A stretch of 64,000 nt of DNA from Chryseobacterium sp. SN22 (GCF_008329705.1 NZ_VTSX01000004.1:1-64000), one strand, 5' to 3'; counted from the stretch's first letter, positions 49,599 to 59,316 are shown. Program-made: numbers and translations. Notes: generated by a model not told the origin, from the sequence alone.

Positions 49599-50981
49599 TT
49601 ACGAATTCCTTTTCTTCACTTTAGCTTTTACTTTTTTCACTTCGTCTTTGATAAACGGATATTTCTTCTGCATATCCGTTACCAGAGAAGGATCCAGTTC
49701 CAACGCTTTATGAAGCGACTCTATTCCTTTTTCCTGGTCTTTCAGATTAAAGTAGCAGTTGCTCAGCTGGTAATACAGTTCAGCCCTGTTATGTGCTTTT
49801 AAAGCTTTATTCAAAAGCGTTACAGCTTCTTCATATTCCCCCAGAAGCATCAGGACTTCCGAATAGGCATACCAGTTGTAAAATCTTGTCGGTTCCGCAT
49901 CCACCAGTTTTTTCAGGCAGGAAAGGCTTTCCTCAAACTTCCCCGAATCGATGAACAAAAAAGCCAGCCTTTTCTGGTAATCCAGGTTATTTTCGTTGAG
50001 ATGGGTAGCTTCTTTTGCAAAATGCAGTGCTTCCGTCATTCCTCCCATTTCTTCATAGATGTATGACTGCTCCATCATGGCCAGGTAGAACTGAGGATCC
50101 TCCCTCAAAGATTTCTGAAAGGCATTCAAAGCGACAATCGGCTGTTTTAATGCTTTGTAACAAAGCCCTATTTTATAAAAGGTAAATGCTTTGGTGTATT
50201 CCAGCTCAAGCATTTCCTCATAAACGCCAATCGCTTTTTTATACTGCCCCAACGCCTCATAGCAGGCCGCCTTATTGGCATAAACCCCTACCGAGTTTGA
50301 ATTGATAGCTAACAGGTAATCGTACCCTTTGATGGCTTCTTCATAATTTTTCCTGTTGAAATAAAACTGTCCGTATTCGAACCAGGCTATTTCAGAATAG
50401 GCAAATTCATCCAGGTATTCGTTCAGAAAGGCAATCGCCTCATCACTCTTGTTCAGGTCCGCAAAACACACCATACAGTTCTCCAGGGAATATTCATCCG
50501 TAGGATCTTCTTTAAGTGCTTTTTTGTAATGTTTAAGAGCGTTAAAAGGGTCTCCCAGATTTACATATTCATCTGCAATAAAGTTGTGAAGGAAATTTTC
50601 TTCTTCCCTCAGCTCTAATGCTTTTTTACAAATTTCAATGGATTTTTTAGGGTTTCCCAGATTCGAATAGTACTTCGCATAGCACACCATGAAATCAGTG
50701 TTTTCCATAGAGGAGCCTTTCAGCTCGTCGATCAGTGCTTTCGAAGTATTATAATCTTCCCATTCCAGAAGGATTTCAAGTTTTTTGATCTTGATATCCA
50801 GAGAGTTGGGATGAAGCTTCAGGCCATAATTCACCGCTACATCGGCATAATTAAAATCTCCGAGCTCTAGATAATAAACAATGATGTCTTCCAGTTCTTC
50901 GGTATCGAAGTAGAACTCATCATGGTTATCCATCATTTCTTCGAACTTCTTTACAAGTTCATTTCCAAAATACTCTTCCAA
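49599..50981 (-). CDS. Tetratricopeptide repeat protein
   Basis: A 460-aa cytosolic protein made almost entirely of TPRs of about 34 residues (e.g. AWFEYGQFYFNRKNYEEAIK, AACYEALGQYKKAIGVYEEM, ELYYQLSNCYFNLKDQEKGI). An acidic N-terminal segment and a Lys/Val C-terminus (KDEVKKVKAKVKKRNS) flank the repeats. TPR proteins are scaffolds; the partner is unknown. Monocistronic, facing the DMT gene. Confidence 0.9.
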   Translation of the reverse strand: MEEYFGNELVKKFEEMMDNHDEFYFDTEELEDIIVYYLELGDFNYADVAVNYGLKLHPNSLDIKIKKLEILLEWEDYNTSKALIDELKGSSMENTDFMVCYAKYYSNLGNPKKSIEICKKALELREEENFLHNFIADEYVNLGDPFNALKHYKKALKEDPTDEYSLENCMVCFADLNKSDEAIAFLNEYLDEFAYSEIAWFEYGQFYFNRKNYEEAIKGYDYLLAINSNSVGVYANKAACYEALGQYKKAIGVYEEMLELEYTKAFTFYKIGLCYKALKQPIVALNAFQKSLREDPQFYLAMMEQSYIYEEMGGMTEALHFAKEATHLNENNLDYQKRLAFLFIDSGKFEESLSCLKKLVDAEPTRFYNWYAYSEVLMLLGEYEEAVTLLNKALKAHNRAELYYQLSNCYFNLKDQEKGIESLHKALELDPSLVTDMQKKYPFIKDEVKKVKAKVKKRNS

Positions 50982-51257
50982 TACTTGTATCCTTAGTCAA
51001 TCAATGTCTGAATATGCTTTACAAACCTCGATAAACTTATTTAAATTAATATTACTTCTGAAATTTAATATTCAAAAGGTATGCAAAGTTGCGAAATTTT
51101 TTTGACATTCCTCTTCGTAAATTTCTATTTTAAAGATAGTAAAAAGAACATCATTCTCATATCATTATGGATAAAAAGAATGGGATTATCAATATTTAAC
51201 GTTTGATAAAGGTTGATCGTTACAAACCCTGATCGCCATGCAGATATTGAATCGTTA
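50982..51257. other. Intergenic region between TPR gene and glmM, no gene seen
   Basis: AT-rich; no supported ORF, RNA gene or exact -7 element (CAAAAGGTA is one base off on the reverse). It separates two leftward genes, so the TPR promoter must lie here. Confidence 0.45.
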
Positions 51258-51290
51258 AAAAAAACGGAACAAAAAGTCCCGTTCTTATTA
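51258..51290 (-). terminator. Terminator of glmM
   Basis: Read on minus: AACGGGAC, 5-nt loop, GTTCCGTT then a T run. One G-U and one mismatch in the stem. Confidence 0.75.
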
Positions 51291-51292
51291 TT

Positions 51293-52678
51293 CTATCTGA
51301 TCAGGCTTCTGATCTTTGCGATGATATCGTCTCCTAACTGATCCGCCTCTTCCTGGGATTTGGCCTCCGTATAAATTCTGATAATCGGTTCCGTGTTGGA
51401 TTTTCTGAGGTGTACCCAGTTGTTTTCAAAATCTATCTTTACCCCATCTACAGTAGATACTTCTTCGTTCTGATATTCTTTTTCCATTTGGGATAAAATA
51501 TCATCTACATTGATTTCAGGAGTAAGCTCAATCTTCTTTTTCCCCATAAAATAGCTTGGATAGCCTTTCCTCAGTTCGGAAACGGTTTTATTTTCTTTCG
51601 CCAGGTGCGTTAAAAACAAAGCTACCCCGACTAATGAATCCCTTCCGTAATGAAGATCCGGATAAATGATTCCTCCGTTTCCTTCACCTCCGATTACGGC
51701 ATTTTTTTCTTTCATCAGGGTCACCACATTCACCTCTCCTACTGCACTGGCAAAATATTCCGAATTGTGCCCCTTAGCAACATCCCGTAAAGCACGGCTT
51801 GAAGAAAGATTGGAAACAGCCACGCCGTTCTGATGTTTCAGTAAATAATCCGCTACGGCCACCAGGGTATATTCTTCCCCGAACATTTCGCCTTTCTCAT
51901 CGATTAATGCCAGCCGGTCCACATCCGGATCAACAACGATGCCGAAATCGGCGCCTTCTTTTTTTACCAGCCCGCAGATGTCGCCCAGATGTTCTTTCAG
52001 CGGTTCCGGATTATGCGGGAAATGGCCCGTCGGCTCACAGTATAATTTTACGGTTTCACAGCCCAGTTGATCCAACAGCATCGGAATAGCAATTCCTCCG
52101 GTAGAATTTACGGCATCCAATACGACTTTGAATTTTTTGCCTTTTATGGCTTCCGCATCCACCATCGGTAAATCAAGGATCTGCTGAATATGGATATCAA
52201 AAGCATCATCGCGGGTCTCATATTTCCCCAGGTCATCCACTTCCGCGTAATTGAAGTCTTCGCTTTCAGCCAGAGCCAGTACTTCCGCTCCATTATCGCC
52301 ACTTATAAATTCTCCCTTATCGTTCAAAAGTTTCAGCGCATTCCATTGTTTCGGATTGTGGGAAGCAGTAAGGATAATACCGCCGTCTGCTTTCAGTTCG
52401 GGAACCATAATTTCAACCGTCGGTGTCGTAGAAAGCCCCAGATCCACCACGTGAATCCCAAGCCCCTGTAATGTTGCCGAAACCAGCGAGGAAACCATTT
52501 GTCCTGAAATCCGCGCATCCCTTCCGATCACCAGGGTCAGGTCTTTTTTGTTTTTATTGTTCTGGAGCCAGGTTCCGAATGCCGAAGCAAATTTCACCAC
52601 ATCCAGCGGCGTCAGGTTATCATTTACTTTTCCGCCTATGGTTCCGCGGATCCCTGAAATACTTTTTATTAATGACAT
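51293..52678 (-). CDS. glmM: Phosphoglucosamine mutase GlmM
   Basis: A 461-aa alpha-D-phosphohexomutase. Motifs: N-terminal SISGIRGTIGG, active Ser in TASHNPKQWN (S106), metal loop DPDVDRLALID, and the sugar/phosphate-binding GEGNGG and RKSNTEPIIRIY. GlmM converts glucosamine-6-P to glucosamine-1-P for UDP-GlcNAc; in Bacteroidota the same enzyme may handle other hexoses (phosphomannomutase). The specificity loop GEGNGGI fits GlmM or PMM/PGM, so GlmM is the likely but not exclusive name. It has a -7 element at 52756-52749 (minus). Confidence 0.88.
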   Translation of the reverse strand: MSLIKSISGIRGTIGGKVNDNLTPLDVVKFASAFGTWLQNNKNKKDLTLVIGRDARISGQMVSSLVSATLQGLGIHVVDLGLSTTPTVEIMVPELKADGGIILTASHNPKQWNALKLLNDKGEFISGDNGAEVLALAESEDFNYAEVDDLGKYETRDDAFDIHIQQILDLPMVDAEAIKGKKFKVVLDAVNSTGGIAIPMLLDQLGCETVKLYCEPTGHFPHNPEPLKEHLGDICGLVKKEGADFGIVVDPDVDRLALIDEKGEMFGEEYTLVAVADYLLKHQNGVAVSNLSSSRALRDVAKGHNSEYFASAVGEVNVVTLMKEKNAVIGGEGNGGIIYPDLHYGRDSLVGVALFLTHLAKENKTVSELRKGYPSYFMGKKKIELTPEINVDDILSQMEKEYQNEEVSTVDGVKIDFENNWVHLRKSNTEPIIRIYTEAKSQEEADQLGDDIIAKIRSLIR

Positions 52679-52748
52679 TTTTATTTTTTATTTATACATT
52701 TCCCTTCGAACCTTTTACTGATGTCGGGAAAGTGATGTTAATTTTGTT

Positions 52749-52756
52749 CAAAAATA
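52749..52756 (-). promoter_or_regulatory. -7 promoter element of glmM
   Basis: Reads TATTTTTG on minus, exact TAnnTTTG, about 70 nt upstream of the glmM ATG. Confidence 0.5.
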
Positions 52757-52800
52757 CAAATAAACCTTGGATTGATAGAGCATCCAATCGATCACCAAAT

Positions 52801-52823
52801 AAAAAAGCCGCATTGAAGCGGCC
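52801..52823 (-). terminator. Terminator of the feo operon
   Basis: Read on minus: GCCGC, 6-nt loop, GCGGC, then TTTTTT. It is just past the FeoB-associated small protein. Confidence 0.88.
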
Positions 52824-52850
52824 TATATATTTTTAATAGAATCAGTTAAG

Positions 52851-53003
52851 CTAAGAACACCCGCAATCTTTATCGCAGCTGTTCCTCTTGGAGCTGAATT
52901 TTTTCGGTGCGAAATTCTTCCTGAGGAACCTGAATAAGGAATAGCAGGCAAATGCAACGATAAGTAAAACAATGATGTATTGTAAAATGAGTGAAGTATC
53001 CAT
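52851..53003 (-). CDS. FeoB-associated Cys-rich membrane protein
   Basis: A 50-aa protein: one membrane helix (MDTSLILQYIIVLLIVAFAC) followed by a basic linker (FRFLRKNFAPKK) and a Cys-rich end (NSCDKDCGCS). This is the FeoB-associated small protein of Bacteroidota, probably binding iron or stabilising FeoB. Its ATG overlaps the feoB stop (TAATG), giving translational coupling. The larger ORF to 53129 is a shadow of feoB. Confidence 0.9.
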   Translation of the reverse strand: MDTSLILQYIIVLLIVAFACYSLFRFLRKNFAPKKFSSKRNSCDKDCGCS

Positions 53004-55039
53004 TATTTTAAGATCTGATAAGCTATCATCGACACAAAGTAGGCCAAACCGGTCATCATCGCTACCTGTAAGCCGGTCCACTTCCAGCTTTTGGTTTCTC
53101 TGTAGACTACTGCCAGTGTAGAAATACACTGCATTGCAAACGCGTAAAATAAAAGTACAGAAACGCCTGTAGCAAAACTGAAGACTTTTTCGCCGTTCGG
53201 TTTTACATCACGTCTCATTTTATCGATTACTTTCACTTCGGGAGCATCATCTTCCAGGCTGTATAAGGTGGACATTGTTCCTACGAAAACCTCTCTTGCC
53301 ACAAAGCTGGTAAGGATTCCCACCCCCATTTTCCAGTCGTAGCCCAGCGGGGCAATAACAGGCTCAATGCCTTTACCCATTTTGGCGAGATACGAATGGT
53401 CAAGTTCCACATTAGTCGCTACAAACTGATCCGGGCTCTGTTTCGGTCCGAAATAGCTCAGGAACCAGATGATGATGCTGACGATAAAAATAATTTTTCC
53501 TGCCCCAGTAATAAATTCCCAGACCTTACCCAAAACCATTTTGAAATCATAAAGAAAAAGCGGTTTTTTATAGGTCGGTAAGTCCATCACCAGATAAGTC
53601 TTCCCTTTATTTTTAATAAATCTTTTAAGAACGGCCGCCGAAAACAATGCGACCAGAAAGCCCAGCAGGTACATGCCCATCAGTACCAGCGCCTTGTATT
53701 TTATACCCAGCAAAGAGCCGTCTGAAATAATCAGTCCGATAATGATACTGTATACCGGAAGCCTTGCCGAACAGGTCATGAAAGGCGTTACCAGGATCGT
53801 AAGCAATCTTTCCTTAAGGTTTTCGATATTCCGGGTGGAAATCACTGCCGGAATCGCACAGGCTGTCCCTGAAACCAGGGGAACAATACTTTTTCCGTTC
53901 AGTCCGAATGGCCGCAAAAGCCGGTCCATCAGGAAGACTACCCTTGCCATGTATCCGGAATCTTCAAGGAGATACAGAAAATACAAAAGAATTCCGATCT
54001 GCGGCGCAAAGACCACAATTCCCCCGATTCCGGGAACAATCCCGTTGGAGATCAGAGAATTGATCGGGCCTTCCGGTAAATATTCCGAGGTGAAAGCAGC
54101 CAGCCATGAAAAGAAACTTTCGATCCAGTTCATCGGATATTCGGCCAGAAAGAATACACTCTGGAAAATCACCAGTAAAATCATCAGGAATACAACGTAG
54201 CCCCAGAATTTATGGACCAGGACTTTATCCAGTTTTTCCGTTAACAATTCTTTGAACTGAGGTTTTTTAGAGATCACATCCGCTAAGATTTTATCGACAT
54301 TCTGATACCTCCGTACTGTTTCCTGAACCTGAAGTCTTTTCGGCACCAGGCTTTTGGAATCCGGCTCTTCAATAAGTCCGACAATGGATTCAATCCTGCC
54401 CAGATCTGTTCCCAGAGAGAGGCTCATCCAGGCCTTGTATTCGTTGTCAAACCCTTTGTGGGAAGCTAATTTCTGAATAAAATCTTTATGCTCGCCTGGT
54501 GTTTCAAAAGAAACCCGGTCTGTTTTTACAAATTCATTACGAAGAACGGCTTCTTTCACCTCATCGATTCCGATCTGCTCTTTTGCATTGGTCTGAATAA
54601 TTTTTATCCCCAAAGCTTCAGAAAACTTCTGAATATCAATTGTAATTCCCCTTCTTTCCGCCTGGTCGATCTGGTTGACCACCAAAATCATCGGAATCCC
54701 GAGATCCTGGATCTGCTGAAATAGCAGCAGTCCCCTTTTCAGGCTTAATGCTTCAAGGATATAAATGACCCCGGCATAGTTCTCCTGTTCATCGATCAGG
54801 AATTTAGAAAATATCGCTTCGTCTTCAGAACTGGGATATATGCTGTAGGAACCCGGCAAATCGATGATTTCCACTTCCTCGTTTTTATAGGTATAGGTTC
54901 CGGAGTGGCTGGCCACGGTAACCCCGGCATAGTTTCCGGTTTTCTGCTTTTTGTTGCTTAAGGCGTTGAAAACCGTCGACTTCCCTACATTTGGGTTTCC
55001 GACTAAAAGCACCTGTTTTTTCCTACTGTCCTGCATCAA
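53003..55039 (-). CDS. feoB: Ferrous iron transporter FeoB
   Basis: A 678-aa protein: N-terminal GTPase with G1 LLVGNPNVGKSTVFN, the KTGNYAGVTV switch, G3 EIIDLPGSYS and G4 VVNQID, a helical GDI-like segment, then about eleven membrane helices with the Gate motifs TPFMTCSARLPVY and FSFATGVSVLLFYAFAMQCI. It imports Fe2+. It overlaps feoA by 4 nt (ATGA) and the Cys-rich gene by 1 nt, so all three are co-translated. Confidence 0.96.
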   Translation of the reverse strand: MMQDSRKKQVLLVGNPNVGKSTVFNALSNKKQKTGNYAGVTVASHSGTYTYKNEEVEIIDLPGSYSIYPSSEDEAIFSKFLIDEQENYAGVIYILEALSLKRGLLLFQQIQDLGIPMILVVNQIDQAERRGITIDIQKFSEALGIKIIQTNAKEQIGIDEVKEAVLRNEFVKTDRVSFETPGEHKDFIQKLASHKGFDNEYKAWMSLSLGTDLGRIESIVGLIEEPDSKSLVPKRLQVQETVRRYQNVDKILADVISKKPQFKELLTEKLDKVLVHKFWGYVVFLMILLVIFQSVFFLAEYPMNWIESFFSWLAAFTSEYLPEGPINSLISNGIVPGIGGIVVFAPQIGILLYFLYLLEDSGYMARVVFLMDRLLRPFGLNGKSIVPLVSGTACAIPAVISTRNIENLKERLLTILVTPFMTCSARLPVYSIIIGLIISDGSLLGIKYKALVLMGMYLLGFLVALFSAAVLKRFIKNKGKTYLVMDLPTYKKPLFLYDFKMVLGKVWEFITGAGKIIFIVSIIIWFLSYFGPKQSPDQFVATNVELDHSYLAKMGKGIEPVIAPLGYDWKMGVGILTSFVAREVFVGTMSTLYSLEDDAPEVKVIDKMRRDVKPNGEKVFSFATGVSVLLFYAFAMQCISTLAVVYRETKSWKWTGLQVAMMTGLAYFVSMIAYQILK

Positions 55040-55290
55040 TTCAATTCTTCAACAATAATATAATCGCCTTCTTCCTCACGAAGGGCAATACGGCTTTTCT
55101 CATCCCCGAATTCCACATACATCGGTCCGCTGAAAGGCGCCTGGTACAAAATCCGGAAAGAAGTTTCGGGAAGAAGCCCCATTTCGATGATTTTGTTGGG
55201 CATCTTCAGACTGTCGTTATCATACCCCAATATCTTTCCCATCTTATTTTTTGGAAAGCCACTCAACTTATGTAAACCTCTATCTTTCAA
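55036..55290 (-). CDS. feoA: Ferrous iron transport protein FeoA
   Basis: An 84-aa SH3-like protein: LHKLSGFPKNKMGKILGYDN, then NKIIEMGLLPETSFRILYQA and SRIALREEEGDYIIVE, the typical FeoA folds with GLxPG-like turn. It assists FeoB. First gene of the operon, downstream of the -7 element at 55318-55311. Confidence 0.95.
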   Translation of the reverse strand: MKDRGLHKLSGFPKNKMGKILGYDNDSLKMPNKIIEMGLLPETSFRILYQAPFSGPMYVEFGDEKSRIALREEEGDYIIVEELN

Positions 55291-55310
55291 AGCCAGGATT
55301 TTTGTGTCTG

Positions 55311-55318
55311 CAAATATA
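55311..55318 (-). promoter_or_regulatory. -7 promoter element of feoA
   Basis: Reads TATATTTG on minus, exact TAnnTTTG, 20 nt before the feoA ATG. No Fur box (GATAATGATAATCATTATC-like) was found near it. Confidence 0.55.
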
Positions 55319-55355
55319 CGCTATTTAAATTTAATCTAAATAACGTGATGCCATG

Positions 55356-55397
55356 AAAAAAATCAACCCAAATGCGTGTAAACATTTGGGTTGATTT
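55356..55397 (-). terminator. Terminator of GLPGLI copy 2
   Basis: Perfect 15-bp arms AAATCAACCCAAATG (55360-55374) and its complement (55383-55397), with a T run on minus. It may also serve transcription in the other direction. Confidence 0.82.
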
Positions 55398-55420
55398 AAT
55401 ATAATTAGTTAATATGAATG

Positions 55421-56332
55421 TTATTTTTTCTTCTTTTCCGCAACGGGCTTTTGATTAAGCTCGATTGGATTATCATTGGCATTAAAGAAATCCTTATACA
55501 TTTTCTCCTGCTTCTTCATCATATCCCCGATGGTCCCATCCATTCCCGGAATCGTTCTGGACATGATTTCCTGGGTCATCATAGGTCTTGCCGATGCAAA
55601 AGGATCTTTTTTGAAATCGCTGAATGTCTTTTCGAATTTCTCACGCGGCATTTCCGTTACTTTCGTTCCTACATTAGACAGTTTTTCCATGTAAGTCAGC
55701 TCTTCCCAATTTGGAACCTGTTTATTTCCCTGCAGCACCCAGGAGTAGTTCTTATCCTGATCTTCAATTTTTACAATCAGCCCCGGAAGTCCTGAAAATT
55801 TATACGGCCCGTCCTGAAAAGGCAGGTCGGTACTGAACCAGGCCGTCCATGTTCTTCCTCCGAATTCGGTGGTTGCCTTTTGAGCGTTGTAGGCTCCGAT
55901 TTTTGCTTTATCGTTGGAAATCTTCCAGTCGAATTTTATCGTTTCGGTATACCCCAGGTTCATCGGCGTAAATCCGTTTGCTACCCTTTCAATATACTGC
56001 ATTTTCATATCAGGATACGTTTTAACGATCTTTTCCGAAAACTTGGGCATTTTAAAAGATTTGGATAAATCCTTGAACACGCCTGCTTTCTGCATCGCAT
56101 CAAACTGTACCTTAAGGATCGAATCCTGGCCAATGGCTGTATAGTCGCGGTAGATGGAACGGTCTTTTACGATGTCCAGCGCCATAATCACTTTCTCAAG
56201 CTTGGCAGAGTCTTTTTTCGGCTTAAAGGTAAGCTCATAGAAAAACCGGTTGGCCGTTTCCTTTGAGTCGGTGTTCTGGGCACTTGCGAATGCAAACAGG
56301 ATAACAAAGAATATTGAAAAGAATTTTTTCAT
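55421..56332 (-). CDS. GLPGLI family protein (copy 2)
   Basis: A 303-aa exported protein with signal peptide (MKKFFSIFFVILFAFASAQ). Signature FSGLPGLIVKIEDQDKNYSW; conserved block WTAWFSTDLPFQDGPYKFSG. It parallels copy 1 along most of its length (both have KPKKDSAKLEK/KPSKDSAKIEK-like N-terminal segments and WxAWF-QDGPYKF). The adjacent outer-membrane barrel gene (56540) lies upstream in the same orientation, 207 nt away, the common arrangement for this family. Confidence 0.93.
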   Translation of the reverse strand: MKKFFSIFFVILFAFASAQNTDSKETANRFFYELTFKPKKDSAKLEKVIMALDIVKDRSIYRDYTAIGQDSILKVQFDAMQKAGVFKDLSKSFKMPKFSEKIVKTYPDMKMQYIERVANGFTPMNLGYTETIKFDWKISNDKAKIGAYNAQKATTEFGGRTWTAWFSTDLPFQDGPYKFSGLPGLIVKIEDQDKNYSWVLQGNKQVPNWEELTYMEKLSNVGTKVTEMPREKFEKTFSDFKKDPFASARPMMTQEIMSRTIPGMDGTIGDMMKKQEKMYKDFFNANDNPIELNQKPVAEKKKK

Positions 56333-56500
56333 TGTAATATGATTGTTTATACGATTAGTTCATGATTTATACATTTTGTTACATTATTTCAGGATTTTAT
56401 TTTCGTCCGAATTTATTTTCATCTGGCTTTCAAAAGGTTATTTCCTTTTCACTTGGATAAAACCTTTATTGAAGTAAGCTATTCCAGTTCTGTACGGACA

Positions 56501-56530
56501 AAAAAAACCAATCTTATTAAGATTGGTTTT
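56501..56530 (-). terminator. Terminator of the outer-membrane barrel gene
   Basis: Arms AACCAATCTT and AAGATTGGTT (56506-56515, 56519-56528); on minus a T run follows. It lies 10 nt past the barrel gene stop. Confidence 0.85.
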
Positions 56531-56539
56531 TGCTGTTTT

Positions 56540-59224
56540 TTATTTAAAGTTGAATTTTACGGTAAACATCACCTGGCTCGGGCGAAGTAAATATCTCGTA
56601 AACGTTGTGTTGATTGTACCGATATCAAACGTTTCAAATACTTTTTTATTCGCAATATTCATCCATTTCAGCTCAAAATCGATTTTCTTCTTGGCCCAGG
56701 TAAACTGATAGGATACATCATAGAAACCATTGTGATACTTTTGGTTGCGCGCATTGGTATTGACCTGATCCCAGTTGAATCCGATGGTATGATTTTCAAT
56801 CGGGTAAAAGAACAAGGCAAGATTGTGGTTGAATCCTGTGGTTGTAGCATCGGAGTTTACATTTCCTTCGCTTGTCTGTTTGGTTCTCCTAAAGCTCGCG
56901 TTGTAATCCACGCTCATCCAGCTAAAATAGGTATTGTTGAACTTCACACCGAAAGACTGGCCGTTATTGGTGTTGGTAAAAGACCGGTTATCAAGAAAAG
57001 CATCAGATTTAGAAGTTGTATTGTTATAGCTTAATGAAGCATTCGTCTTGAATTTAGGGAAGTATTTACCCACTTCCGCACTGTAGGCATTGCTTAACAC
57101 ATGGTTTTCCTGTTCAATATATCCCATTAAAGTATATCCTGAAACAATGGTCGGATTTGAAATAAGGTTTCTCTTTGCATCGGAGAACCTGTAATTGACA
57201 TTGAAAAATAAATTGTTAAGCGGATTTCTGTACTCGATCCGGGTTCCTGCGGATTTATTATTATTCTGGGGAATCGGATTTCTGGCATCCATGGCATTAA
57301 TTCCGTTTGGTGAAGTCATTAAGAATCCTGAATATGCGGTATTAATTTCACCAAAATTATTATTGATATTGGCATTTACCGAAGCTTTCCAAAAAGAAGC
57401 AAAATTATATTGGGCAAAAACACTTGGTTCAAAGGTTACTTTATTGACTTCTTTTGAAACCTGTCTTAAAGGATCACTGGCCTTAATATTATTGGAGTTT
57501 ACCGGGAAGTTTGCATATAGCATCCAGGAATCGCTCTTGTAATTTACCCCTACGCTTCCATAAGGCGTTGCAGTGGTATAGCTTAAATCATTATTATATC
57601 GTGAAGATAGTGTAGCATTTGGACCCGTAAAAGGATTGGTTATAATATTTGACAAACTCGAAGCCAGATCCGTTGATTTAAAATTAAATCCGACTTCCGG
57701 TGTAAAAGTCCATCCTTTTGTAGAAAAACCAATATTTGCAGAATGATTCGCTTCAAAAGTTTTGAGTCTTAAATTCTGACTTACAAAATCTGCAGATGTA
57801 GGAAGAAATCCCGGAATTTCCAGGTAAGAAGCCGGTGACACCTCCAAGGACTGTCTGTCGTTCTGATAGCTGATGTATGACAAAATATTTACCATCTTTT
57901 CTTTCCACGGAACGATGGTACTCAATGAGTTCTGGAAGGATGTCGTAGGTGATTCCAACGCTTCTTCACCGTGGTTTATGGAGTTACCGTTGGCCGTTCT
58001 GTCGACAACTCCCCGGTCTGCATTCCAGTATTGGGAAAAGCTGGTCGTATTTTTAAAAAATCCTTTTTTCGCGTTCTTGGTAAAGATTAATTCTCCTTTT
58101 GCCTTGTCGGTATAAAAATTGTTTAAAATGTTTATCGTGTTAGACGTCCCGTTAAAATAGTTCTGTTCACTGTAAGACTCCCTTTCCACTGCATTATTTG
58201 TATAGTTTGCGTTGGCCTTTAGTTCCCATTCTTTTTTCTTATCGATATTGGTCAGGTAATTTGCGGATAAATAATGTACATTGTTCATCAGGTATCTTTT
58301 TACCGGAAGATTCGGGGTACTTGCATTCTCCACATTCAGCCAGTCGTTTTGGGTAGCGTTGATCCTTCTTCCTTCAAACCTGTTCCCGAATGATAAAATA
58401 TTTCCTTCGTTTTCTACCTGCTCCCCAACATTATTGGCCTTGTAATTCACGACCCACTGGCTTTTCTGCCCGAAAAACATCGGGGTCAGCTTGATGTTCC
58501 ACAGCAGCGGGCTGGCTCCGACGCCTACTTCTCCCCTTCCGGTCATGGTTACCGAATTTTTAAGCTTAATGTTGATGGCTGCCTGATCGGAAGGTACTTT
58601 GTCCTGAAGGATTTTTACCGGCTGGTGGTTTTCCAGGACTTCCACTTTCTGTACGGCATCTTTCGGAAGCGAGTTGTTGATGGTTCCGTAGCCGCCTTCC
58701 ATTAAGTCTTTTCCGTTGACGTAAAATTTATTGATGGCATTTCCCTGGTAAAGGATGGTTCCGTCGGTATTCACTTCAATTCCCGGCATTTTCCTCAAAA
58801 CGTCGGCCAGGGTCCTGTCGCTTTTGCTGTCAAAAGCTTTTAAGTCGTAAGCGATGGTGTCGCCCCTTGCGGTAACCATTTTGGTTTTAAGCTTTACTTC
58901 TTTAATTTCTGTTGCCTCCGAGTCCATTTTAAAGTTCAGGGTCTGATCGCTGTTGCTGATCTGACGGGTCACCGATTTTTGGTTGAACGCCTTCACTTTA
59001 AGATCTACATTGGATTCCGCAGAAGTAAAGGTCACTTTATATTCCCCTTTCGAATTGGTAATTCCGTAAGCAAGGATAGCATCTTTCCCCGGTTCTTCTA
59101 CCGTTACGCTGGCACTGGGAATCCCAATCCCGTCTTCATCCGTGATTTTCCCCGAAACTGTTTTCTGTGCAAAAGTGATCACAGAGAAAAAAATCATCAG
59201 AAACAAAGAAATTTTCGTTTTCAT
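56540..59224 (-). CDS. Outer-membrane beta-barrel protein, TonB-receptor-like, GLPGLI partner
   Basis: An 894-aa outer-membrane protein: signal peptide ending at AQ (MKTKISLFLMIFFSVITFAQ), a carboxypeptidase-regulatory-like N-terminal domain (VSGKITDEDGIGIPSASVTV), a plug-like region (TLADVLRKMPGIEVNTDG ... FYVNGKDLMEGGYGTIN), and a long beta-barrel (OMP_b-brl type) ending in aromatic VMFTVKFNFK. It lacks the standard TonB box by eye. It probably imports a ligand or exports/anchors a product; partner of the GLPGLI gene. Its promoter lies within a 22-nt inverted repeat (59317-59338). Confidence 0.9.
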   Translation of the reverse strand: MKTKISLFLMIFFSVITFAQKTVSGKITDEDGIGIPSASVTVEEPGKDAILAYGITNSKGEYKVTFTSAESNVDLKVKAFNQKSVTRQISNSDQTLNFKMDSEATEIKEVKLKTKMVTARGDTIAYDLKAFDSKSDRTLADVLRKMPGIEVNTDGTILYQGNAINKFYVNGKDLMEGGYGTINNSLPKDAVQKVEVLENHQPVKILQDKVPSDQAAINIKLKNSVTMTGRGEVGVGASPLLWNIKLTPMFFGQKSQWVVNYKANNVGEQVENEGNILSFGNRFEGRRINATQNDWLNVENASTPNLPVKRYLMNNVHYLSANYLTNIDKKKEWELKANANYTNNAVERESYSEQNYFNGTSNTINILNNFYTDKAKGELIFTKNAKKGFFKNTTSFSQYWNADRGVVDRTANGNSINHGEEALESPTTSFQNSLSTIVPWKEKMVNILSYISYQNDRQSLEVSPASYLEIPGFLPTSADFVSQNLRLKTFEANHSANIGFSTKGWTFTPEVGFNFKSTDLASSLSNIITNPFTGPNATLSSRYNNDLSYTTATPYGSVGVNYKSDSWMLYANFPVNSNNIKASDPLRQVSKEVNKVTFEPSVFAQYNFASFWKASVNANINNNFGEINTAYSGFLMTSPNGINAMDARNPIPQNNNKSAGTRIEYRNPLNNLFFNVNYRFSDAKRNLISNPTIVSGYTLMGYIEQENHVLSNAYSAEVGKYFPKFKTNASLSYNNTTSKSDAFLDNRSFTNTNNGQSFGVKFNNTYFSWMSVDYNASFRRTKQTSEGNVNSDATTTGFNHNLALFFYPIENHTIGFNWDQVNTNARNQKYHNGFYDVSYQFTWAKKKIDFELKWMNIANKKVFETFDIGTINTTFTRYLLRPSQVMFTVKFNFK

Positions 59225-59316
59225 AATTTATTATTTGACTAATTAGTTAATGGTTCCTGCTTTTTGTTACACCCTTATAAAGATTGTAGTAAAAGCAAAA
59301 AGTTAAAGTCCGTTTT

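Noticed and set aside
52851..53129. 92-aa ORF covering the FeoB-associated gene
   Set aside because: The first 42 residues are antisense-free shadows of the feoB coding region; the real start is at 53003.
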